From positions 62,001-126,000 of the forward strand of contig NZ_FOFP01000010.1 of the NCBI RefSeq assembly GCF_900110925.1: a DNA stretch of 64,000 nt, written 5' to 3'. The translations under genes and the position numbers were made by a program. The DNA is from Pseudomonas cuatrocienegasensis (GTDB lineage Bacteria > Pseudomonadota > Gammaproteobacteria > Pseudomonadales > Pseudomonadaceae). A model generated the notes under the pieces. That model did no database searches, was not told where the DNA came from, and worked only from the letters and a program-made list of their open reading frames with translations. This document shows positions 57,653 through 64,000 of the stretch, one piece after another. Within the stretch, counting starts at the first letter, position 1, and each line of letters begins with the position of its first letter.

Positions 57653-58402
57653 TTACGACTTGGCGCTGCCTCTCTGACGCAATGCCTCGAACAGGCATAC
57701 GCCCGTTGCCACCGACACGTTCAGGCTGCTGACGCTGCCCGCCATCGGCAGCTTGACCAGGTAATCGCAGTGCTCGCGGGTCAGGCGACGCATGCCTTTG
57801 CCCTCGGCGCCCATGATCAGCACAGTCGGCCCGGTCAGGTCCTGCTCATACAGCGAGCGCTCGGCCTCACCGGCCGTACCGACCACCCACAAGCCGCGCT
57901 GCTGGAGTTTCTCCAGCGTGCGTGCGAGGTTGGTCACAGCCACCAACGGAATGACCTCGGCCGCGCCACACGCCACCTTACGCACCGTGGCGTTGAGCGT
58001 GGCCGACTTGTCCTTGGGCACGATTACCGCAAGCGCACCGGCTGCATCGGCGGTACGCAGGCAAGCGCCCAGATTGTGCGGATCGGTGACGCCATCGAGC
58101 ACCAACAGCAAGGGCGCGCCCTCGCTGCGATCGAGCAGCTCTTCGAGCATCTGCTCACCCCATACCTGACTGGGGCTCACATCAGCCACCACGCCCTGGT
58201 GCACACCTTCGACCCAGGCATCCATCTCGCGGCGCTCACACTGCCCGACCGCCACCCGCGCATCCGCAGCCAGCGCCAAAAGCACCTGCACCCGCGGATC
58301 ATTACGCCCCTCGGCCAGCCAGATCTGCTTGACCCGCTTGGGGTGGTGGCGCAACAACGCCTCTACGGCATGCACGCCGTAGATTTTTTCCAGATTGCTC
58401 AT
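57653..58402 (-). CDS. rlmB: 23S rRNA (guanosine-2'-O-)-methyltransferase RlmB
   Basis: SpoU/TrmH (SPOUT) enzyme of 249 aa methylating G2251 of 23S rRNA. N-terminal L30-like domain (EKIYGVHAVEALLRHHP) and knotted domain with VLDGVTDPHNLGACLRTADAAGA, GAEGKGMRRLTREHCD and LPMAGSVSSLNVSVATGVCLFE. Its start overlaps the rnr stop (ATGA), so the two are translated together. Confidence 0.96.
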   Translation of the reverse strand: MSNLEKIYGVHAVEALLRHHPKRVKQIWLAEGRNDPRVQVLLALAADARVAVGQCERREMDAWVEGVHQGVVADVSPSQVWGEQMLEELLDRSEGAPLLLVLDGVTDPHNLGACLRTADAAGALAVIVPKDKSATLNATVRKVACGAAEVIPLVAVTNLARTLEKLQQRGLWVVGTAGEAERSLYEQDLTGPTVLIMGAEGKGMRRLTREHCDYLVKLPMAGSVSSLNVSVATGVCLFEALRQRGSAKS

Positions 58403-60900
58403 GACTTGGCCTTGCGCTTGCGCGCACCACCCGCCGAGCCTGCGCCGCTCTTGGCTGGCCCTTTGCGCGGTTTGCTGTCGCTGTCCGTGCGCGCGGCCGG
58501 CTTGCCACCACGGCCCGCGGCAGGCTTGCTCTTGGATTCGGCGAGCAGGGCCTTCTTGATATCGCGGCTCTTCTGCACGTCGGTATTACTCGGCGCACTG
58601 CCTTCACTGCCACGACGCTTACGCCCAATGGGCGCATCGACAGTACCCTGGCCCAGTTCGAAGTCGATCTTGCGCTCGTCAAGATCGACCCGCATGACCT
58701 TGACCTCGACACTGTCGCCCAGGCGAAAGCTGCGCCCAGTGCGCTCGCCGGCCAGGCGATGGTGCACAGGATCGAAGTGGTAATAGTCACCCGGCAACGC
58801 GGTGACATGCACCAGGCCTTCGACATAGATGTCAGTCAGCTCGACGAACAGGCCAAAGCCGGTTACCGCGGTGATCACCCCCGGGAAAGTCTCGCCCACA
58901 CGGTCCTTCATAAACTCGCACTTGAGCCAGTTGACCACGTCACGGGTGGCCTCGTCGGCACGCCGCTCGGACATCGAGCACTGCTCGCCCAACTGCTCGA
59001 GTACCGCCTCATCGTACGGGTAGATGCGTGCCTTGGGCATAGTGGCCGCGCCGGTACGCACCACGTGTGGCGTATCCTGCTTGGAGCGAATAACGCTGCG
59101 AATGGCCCGATGGATCAGCAGATCCGGGTAGCGACGAATAGGCGACGTGAAGTGTGCATAGGCATCGTAATTCAGGCCGAAGTGGCCCTGGTTATCGGCG
59201 CTGTACACCGCCTGGCTGAGCGAGCGCAGCATGACGGTCTGGATCAGGTGGTAATCCGGACGCCCGCGAATACTCTCCAGCAGCAGCTGGTAATCCTTGG
59301 GCGTCGGCCCTTCCTTGGATTTGCCGCGGTGCAGCGACAGGCCAATCTCGGTGAGGAAGGCCTTGAGCTTTTCCACACGCTCAGGCGGCGGACCGTCGTG
59401 CACGCGATACAGCGCGGGAATGCCGTGCTTTTGCATGAACGCCGCCGTGGCCACGTTGGCCGCCAGCATGCATTCTTCGATCAGCTTGTGTGCGTCGTTG
59501 CGCTGGGTCGGACGGATCTCGGCGATCTTGCGCCCGGCACCGAAGATGATCCGGGTTTCCTGGGTTTCAAAATCGATCGCACCGCGCTCATGCCGCGCCG
59601 CCAGCAACACCTGGTACAGCGAATAGAGCTGCTTGAGGTGCGGCAGCACTTCCTTGTACTCGCTGCGCAAGGCCTTGCCTTCGCTGCCCTTGGGGTCCTC
59701 GAGCATGGCGCTGACCTTGTTGTAGGTCAGCCGCGCGTGAGAGTGAATCACTGCTTCGGAGAACTTGTAGTCGGTCATCTTGCCGGTCTTGGAGATGCTG
59801 ATCTCACAGACCATGGCCAGGCGGTCGACATGCGGGTTCAGCGAGCACAGGCCGTTGGACAGCTCCTCGGGCAGCATCGGGATAACCCGCTCTGGGAAAT
59901 ACACCGAGTTGCCGCGCACCTGGGCTTCGGCGTCGAGCGCCGAGTCGACCTTGACGTAATGGGAGACGTCGGCAATCGCCACATAAAGCTTCCAGCCGCC
60001 GGAGAACAGGCGCCAGTTGCTGCCGTTCTTCTCGCAATAAACGGCATCGTCGAAGTCGCGGGCGTCCTCGCCATCAATGGTGACGAAGGGCAGGTGGCGC
60101 AGATCGAGGCGCTTTTCCTTGTCCTTCTCTTCCACTTCGGGCTTGAGCTTGTGTGCTTCCTTGATCACCGCATCCGGCCAGACATGGGGGATGTCATAGC
60201 TGCGCAGCGCCACGTCGATTTCCATGCCCGGCGCCATATAGTTGCCAACCACTTCGACGATATCGCCCTGGGGCTGGAAACGCGGCGTCGGCCAGTGAGT
60301 GATCTTCACCTCGACGAACTGACCTTGTTTGGCCCCGGCGTTACGCCCCGGCGTCACCAGCACTTCCTGCTGGATCTTCGGGTTATCGGCGACCACGAAG
60401 CCCACACCACTCTCTTCGTAGTAACGCCCGACGATGGACTCATGGGCGCGGTGGATCACCTCGACGATGGCGCCTTCGCGGCGACCACGCCGATCCAGGC
60501 CCGATACCCGTGCCAGGGCACGGTCACCATCGAACGCCAGACGCATCTGCGCCGGGCTGAGGAACAGGTCATCACTGCCGTCATCCGGCACCAGAAAGCC
60601 GAAGCCATCGCGGTGGCCGCTGATGCGCCCCAGGATCAGATCCAGCTTGTCCACCGGTGCGTAGGTGCCGCGACGCGTGTAGATCAACTGACCATCACGC
60701 TCCATCGCGCGCAGCCGGCGCCGTAGCGCTTCGATCTGCTCTTCGGTGGTCAGGCCAAACTCGTCGAGCAGCTGCTCGCGGTTAGCCGGGGAGCCGCGCT
60801 CGGCGAGGTGCTGAAGGATCAGCTCGCGGCTGGGAATAGGGTTTTCGTATTTTTCCGCTTCACGAGCGGCCTCGGGATCGAGGGATTGCCAATCGGCCAT
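58399..60900 (-). CDS. rnr: Ribonuclease R
   Basis: 3'-5' exoribonuclease that degrades structured RNA, 833 aa. N-terminal helix-turn-helix (REQLLDEFGLTTEEQIEALRRRLRAMERDG), cold-shock domains, catalytic RNB domain with DGEDARDFDDAVY, and S1 domain (GVITAVTGFGLFVELTDIYVEGLVHV) near 640-725. The basic tail (about 730-833) is rich in Lys, Arg and Ser. Complete, normal family length. Upstream gene of rlmB. Confidence 0.96.
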   Translation of the reverse strand: MADWQSLDPEAAREAEKYENPIPSRELILQHLAERGSPANREQLLDEFGLTTEEQIEALRRRLRAMERDGQLIYTRRGTYAPVDKLDLILGRISGHRDGFGFLVPDDGSDDLFLSPAQMRLAFDGDRALARVSGLDRRGRREGAIVEVIHRAHESIVGRYYEESGVGFVVADNPKIQQEVLVTPGRNAGAKQGQFVEVKITHWPTPRFQPQGDIVEVVGNYMAPGMEIDVALRSYDIPHVWPDAVIKEAHKLKPEVEEKDKEKRLDLRHLPFVTIDGEDARDFDDAVYCEKNGSNWRLFSGGWKLYVAIADVSHYVKVDSALDAEAQVRGNSVYFPERVIPMLPEELSNGLCSLNPHVDRLAMVCEISISKTGKMTDYKFSEAVIHSHARLTYNKVSAMLEDPKGSEGKALRSEYKEVLPHLKQLYSLYQVLLAARHERGAIDFETQETRIIFGAGRKIAEIRPTQRNDAHKLIEECMLAANVATAAFMQKHGIPALYRVHDGPPPERVEKLKAFLTEIGLSLHRGKSKEGPTPKDYQLLLESIRGRPDYHLIQTVMLRSLSQAVYSADNQGHFGLNYDAYAHFTSPIRRYPDLLIHRAIRSVIRSKQDTPHVVRTGAATMPKARIYPYDEAVLEQLGEQCSMSERRADEATRDVVNWLKCEFMKDRVGETFPGVITAVTGFGLFVELTDIYVEGLVHVTALPGDYYHFDPVHHRLAGERTGRSFRLGDSVEVKVMRVDLDERKIDFELGQGTVDAPIGRKRRGSEGSAPSNTDVQKSRDIKKALLAESKSKPAAGRGGKPAARTDSDSKPRKGPAKSGAGSAGGARKRKAKS

Positions 60901-61010
60901 TAGAGGTCATTCACCTTATGTACACAAATTCGTTTTGCCATGTGCCTATTGAAGCGCGAAAGCGCCCTCCGGGTCAGCTTTCAGCGACAATAATTTTTCA
61001 CCACCGGGGG

Positions 61011-61039
61011 TTTACAAGGTAAAAGCGCGACCGTATAGT
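61011..61039 (+). promoter_or_regulatory. Promoter of the tRNA-Leu pair
   Basis: -35 TTTACA, 17-base spacer, -10 TATAGT followed by a GC-rich discriminator (TCGCGCCC), as in stringently controlled stable RNA promoters. 63 bases before the first tRNA. Confidence 0.75.
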
Positions 61040-61102
61040 TCGCGCCCACAGCGTCGAGCAGACGTTGTAACACGGAACAGATGAGCAATCATCCGTTTCA
61101 GT

Positions 61103-61189
61103 GCCCAGGTGGCGGAATTGGTAGACGCGCTGGTTTCAGGTATCAGTGGCCGCAAGGTCGTGGAAGTTCGAGTCTTCTCCTGGGCACCA
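61103..61189 (+). tRNA. tRNA-Leu (CAG), first copy
   Basis: 87 bases with encoded CCA. Acceptor GCCCAGG pairs with CCTGGGC. Anticodon stem CTGGT/ATCAG with loop TTCAGGT, anticodon CAG. Long variable arm typical of class II tRNAs, and T-loop TTCGAGT. Confidence 0.95.
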
Positions 61190-61268
61190 AATTCAACAGG
61201 TACGATGGCGACATCGAATCTAGTGTAACGGATGCAACGCTCCGTGTCGGTCACGACGAAGATTGCAC

Positions 61269-61355
61269 GCCCAGGTGGTGAAATTGGTAGACACGCCAGC
61301 TTCAGGTGCTGGTGACCTTACGGTCGTGGAAGTTCGAGTCTTCTCCTGGGCACCA
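61269..61355 (+). tRNA. tRNA-Leu (CAG), second copy
   Basis: 87 bases with encoded CCA, same acceptor and T-arm as the first copy. Anticodon stem CCAGC/GCTGG, loop TTCAGGT, anticodon CAG. D-arm, anticodon stem and variable arm differ from copy one, mostly by paired changes. The copies are 79 bases apart and probably form one transcript. Confidence 0.95.
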
Positions 61356-61359
61356 ATAC

Positions 61360-61389
61360 AAAAAACCGAGTCAGCTGACTCGGTTTTTT
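61360..61389 (+). terminator. Terminator after the tRNA-Leu pair
   Basis: Perfect palindrome AAAAAACCGAGTCA/TGACTCGGTTTTTT with T-tract, 5 bases after the second tRNA. May also act on the convergent chemoreceptor transcript. Confidence 0.9.
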
Positions 61390-61450
61390 ATTGCCTGCGA
61401 TTTACCCCACCACCCTCAAGCGCAGGCCTAAGGCGGCCTGCGCTCAAGCG

Positions 61451-63376
61451 CTATACGCGAAATTGCCCCAGGCTTGCCTTCAACTGCGCCGCCAGGCCAT
61501 CGAGCACGCGCCCACTGGCCGCCGTCGCCGCAACCGCCTGCGCCGCCTGCTCTGCCTGGGCATGAATCACTTCAACACGCACGCGCACATCATCAGCCCC
61601 CTGCGCCTGATGGGCCGAGGCCTGGGTCGCGGTGTTGATCGCCCCATGCACCTCCTCCACCGCCGCCTGTACCGATTGCTGCACCCGCGCACTCTCGCGC
61701 AATGCCTGCAGGCCCAGGGTCGCCTGCTCACCAGCTTGGCCGATGGCCGCCACCGCATCGCGGGCGCCTTTTTGCAGCGCACCGATGTGCGTCTGGATAT
61801 CGCCGGTGGACTGCTGCGTCTTGCTCGCCAGGGCCCGCACCTCATCGGCGACCACGGCAAAGCCGCGGCCACTCTCGCCAGCCCGCGCCGCCTCGATGGC
61901 GGCGTTCAGGGCAAGCAGGTTGGTCTGCTCGGCAATCGACTGGATCACCGTCAACACCTCTTCGATCTGCTCACTCTGGGTTGCCAGCCGCTTGATAACG
62001 GTCGAGCCATCCTCGACCCGGCGTACCAGTTCGTCGATGGCACCACCCACCCGCGTGGCGATCGCGGCACTGTCATGGGTCGACTGGCGAATCGCCGCCA
62101 CCTGCTGCAGCGCACCTTGCATCACCTGGCTTTCCGCCTGGGCTTCACTGGCCATGTGCGCCAATGCCTGCAGGCTCTCAGCCACCTCGTCACGCTGACG
62201 CGCCGTAGCCTGCTCTGCGGCAGCACTGCGCGCCGCCAGGCTGGCGATTTCCTGCCCGGTACGCGAAGCGACATCACCCGCCTCTCGCACCACCGGCTGC
62301 AGCTTGGCGACAAAGCGGTTAACCGCCTCGGCCATCTCACCCACCTCATCACGACTGTCGAAACTGACCCGTCGAGTCAGATCACCTTCACCCTCGGCCA
62401 GGTCGCGCAGCGCGACGATCAACAAGCGCAGACGGCTAAGCACCCGCCAACCAAGCACCGCTGCTACCACCAGTAGCGCCAGCAAGCCCACCACCAGCAA
62501 GCCGAGCGCAATGCGCCAACGCAATTGATCAGTCGCCTCGCGCAAAGCGCCCAAGCTGTTCTGCGCCATACCGCTCGCAGCCTGCTGCGCCTGCTCGAGG
62601 CGCGCCTGCAAGGCCTGGGTGCTGTCGCGGGCAGCGCCCGCCAGGCTGCTATCGACCAAGCTACCGGCGCTGTCGGTCAGCGCAGTGAAACGCTGATCCA
62701 GCGCCTGCAATTCCTGCTCGATGGCCGCCATGGAAATACCCAGCTGAACCTTGCCAATCGCATCCCCCATTGGGCTGATCGACGCCTCGACCACATACAC
62801 TTGCGGGTTGCGCGAGGCAGCTTCGACGAGTTTCTCAAGGGGTGTTGCGCCCTGACCGTCAGCCACAAGCTCGCGCACCCGCGGGTCGCTGCGATTGAAG
62901 TTGCGCGTCAGCCGGTTGCCCTGGGCGTCGTAATACACCGCAAAAAGCACCGCCGGATCACGCTGCACGATCCGCGTGAACGCGGTCAGAGCAGGCACAT
63001 CCGCATCCCAGATGGCCTTGGGCGCTACGCCGGCCAGCACCTGCGCCATGGAGGCGCCGGACTGCTTGAGATTTTGCTCAAGCACCTCACGCAACTGCGC
63101 CTGCTCACCCTTGAGACGCTCGGACAGCGATGCACTCAAACCTTGACGTGTGCTGCTCGCCAGACTCGCCAGGCCCTGCACCACCTCCTGTTCCGCAGCC
63201 TCCAGCTCACCGCCCAAACGTTGACCGTCTTCCTGCAAGCGAGCAGATAAGCCAAGCACCAGGCCATCGACCGTGCTACCGGTCAACCAGACAGAGACCA
63301 CTACCTGAACACCAATGGCCACCACCAACGCAACGAACACCGGGCGCAACAGCCGGCTATGCAATAAGGACAACAT
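61451..63376 (-). CDS. Methyl-accepting chemotaxis protein
   Basis: Chemoreceptor of 641 aa: membrane helix at about 10-30, a long periplasmic sensor (about 32-320) that is helical with a PAS/Cache-like middle ([19 protein letters not shown]), second helix near 325-350, HAMP ([22 protein letters not shown]), and signalling tip [19 protein letters not shown]. No C-terminal CheR pentapeptide (SLGQFRV). Ligand unknown. The start [14 protein letters not shown] at 63376 is chosen over an upstream extension. A chemoreceptor gene beside purA also occurs in P. putida (from memory). Confidence 0.88.
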   Translation of the reverse strand: MLSLLHSRLLRPVFVALVVAIGVQVVVSVWLTGSTVDGLVLGLSARLQEDGQRLGGELEAAEQEVVQGLASLASSTRQGLSASLSERLKGEQAQLREVLEQNLKQSGASMAQVLAGVAPKAIWDADVPALTAFTRIVQRDPAVLFAVYYDAQGNRLTRNFNRSDPRVRELVADGQGATPLEKLVEAASRNPQVYVVEASISPMGDAIGKVQLGISMAAIEQELQALDQRFTALTDSAGSLVDSSLAGAARDSTQALQARLEQAQQAASGMAQNSLGALREATDQLRWRIALGLLVVGLLALLVVAAVLGWRVLSRLRLLIVALRDLAEGEGDLTRRVSFDSRDEVGEMAEAVNRFVAKLQPVVREAGDVASRTGQEIASLAARSAAAEQATARQRDEVAESLQALAHMASEAQAESQVMQGALQQVAAIRQSTHDSAAIATRVGGAIDELVRRVEDGSTVIKRLATQSEQIEEVLTVIQSIAEQTNLLALNAAIEAARAGESGRGFAVVADEVRALASKTQQSTGDIQTHIGALQKGARDAVAAIGQAGEQATLGLQALRESARVQQSVQAAVEEVHGAINTATQASAHQAQGADDVRVRVEVIHAQAEQAAQAVAATAASGRVLDGLAAQLKASLGQFRV

Positions 63377-63490
63377 GGCGAATACAGCGCTCCCTTCCCC
63401 AGATAAATGAAGCCCAACGCCAGATGCATCGGCCACGACACGAAATACTGTAATGCCAGCATCGGCACGCAAAGTCCGCACCAGAAACGA

Positions 63491-63517
63491 CAAAGGGCCG
63501 CACGAAGCGACCCTTTG
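63491..63517 (-). terminator. Terminator after purA
   Basis: On the minus strand, CAAAGGGTCGC, loop TTCGT, GCGGCCCTTTG then TCGTTTC; includes one G-T pair. Lies 16 bases after the purA stop. Confidence 0.65.
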
Positions 63518-63532
63518 CTCAACAGCAACGGT

Positions 63533-64000
63533 TTAGGCGAACGGGTGACGCAGGACGATGGTCTCGTTGCGATCCGGCCCGGTGGAGATGATATCGATCG
63601 GCGCACCGACCAGCGCCTCTACGCGCTCAATATACGCACGGGCATTGGCGGGCAGCTCATCCAGGGTCTTGGCACCCAGGGTCGACTCGCTCCAACCCGG
63701 CAGCTCCTCGTACACCGGCTGCAAACCCAGGTAGCTGTCGGCATCGGTCGGCGCATCCACCAGCACCTGGCCGTCCGCGTCCTTGTAACCGACACAGATG
63801 CAGATGCTTTCCAGGCCATCGAGCACATCGAGTTTGGTCAGGCACAACCCGGAGATGCTGTTGATCTCGATGGCGCGACGCAGGATGACCGCATCGAACC
63901 AGCCGCAGCGGCGCGCACGCCCTGTGGTGGAGCCGAACTCGTGACCGCGCTTGGCCAGGAAGGCACCGGTTTCGTCGAACAGCTCAGTGGGGAACGGCCC
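63533..64000 (-). CDS. purA: Adenylosuccinate synthetase, 3' part
   Basis: Carboxy-terminal 155 residues of PurA, which joins aspartate to IMP using GTP. Continues beyond the window edge, so the start is not visible. Recognisable segments are [46 protein letters not shown] and the C-terminus [18 protein letters not shown]. Matches the P. aeruginosa order rnr - tRNA-Leu - purA. Confidence 0.96.
   Translation of the reverse strand, partial: GPFPTELFDETGAFLAKRGHEFGSTTGRARRCGWFDAVILRRAIEINSISGLCLTKLDVLDGLESICICVGYKDADGQVLVDAPTDADSYLGLQPVYEELPGWSESTLGAKTLDELPANARAYIERVEALVGAPIDIISTGPDRNETIVLRHPFA

Overview
The window is a high-GC chromosomal segment of a Pseudomonas species, probably not P. aeruginosa. 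The evidence is the combination of retS, gcbA-like and ctpL-like genes, a urt urea importer beside ureDABC, and the rpsF-rpsR-rplI-dnaB-alr block next to rnr and purA. From memory, the gene order follows the P. aeruginosa PAO1 chromosome from about PA4840 to PA4938, with blocks missing and one block added between the urea transporter and urease. No prophage, plasmid backbone, CRISPR array or complete insertion sequence is visible.

Layout. 1-2.4 kb: leftward unit DUF2333 - NUDIX - SUI1/YciH. 2.6-8.2 kb: diguanylate cyclase (gcbA-like), phosphate-type chemoreceptor ctpL behind a triple Pho box, and dsbD. 8.2-12.5 kb: aroQ-accB-accC and prmA, with two inverted copies of a palindromic MITE-like element. 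12.5-22.1 kb: a zinc-ribbon/DUF3426 protein, dusB-fis, purH, purD, retS and a MarC-family protein. 22.3-28.1 kb: urtABCDE behind a sigma-54 promoter. 28.2-37.0 kb: an accessory catabolic block (class II aldolase, class III aminotransferase, MocR regulator, polar amino-acid ABC transporter, YdfG-like dehydrogenase, TauE exporter). 37.4-41.3 kb: ureD, ureA, a GNAT gene, ureB and ureC, again behind a sigma-54 promoter. 41.3-48.1 kb: hemerythrin, DksA-like protein, oxaloacetate decarboxylase, a periplasmic binding protein, three membrane proteins and an Hsp70. 48.3-57.4 kb: YgiQ, a 7TM-GGDEF protein, an alanine-racemase homologue, dnaB, rplI, a membrane protein, rpsR and rpsF. 57.6-64 kb: rlmB-rnr, two tRNA-Leu(CAG), a chemoreceptor and the 3' part of purA.

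The genes combine housekeeping (fatty-acid, purine, aromatic amino-acid and ribosome functions) with nitrogen scavenging and signalling. The urea importer and urease both show nitrogen-type sigma-54 promoters with candidate NtrC sites about 110 bp upstream of the inferred start. Two c-di-GMP synthases and RetS concern the sessile/motile decision.

The most unusual points are: (1) the alr homologue has lost the PLP-binding lysine and at least four other active-site residues while the frame stays intact; (2) the two roughly 270-300 bp palindromic elements end in CTAG and differ by a matched base change in both terminal repeats; (3) the uncharacterised aminotransferase/transporter/dehydrogenase block has a candidate shared operator. 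Non-coding space is largely filled by REP/REPIN-type hairpins, which also lie inside the urt and ure operons.
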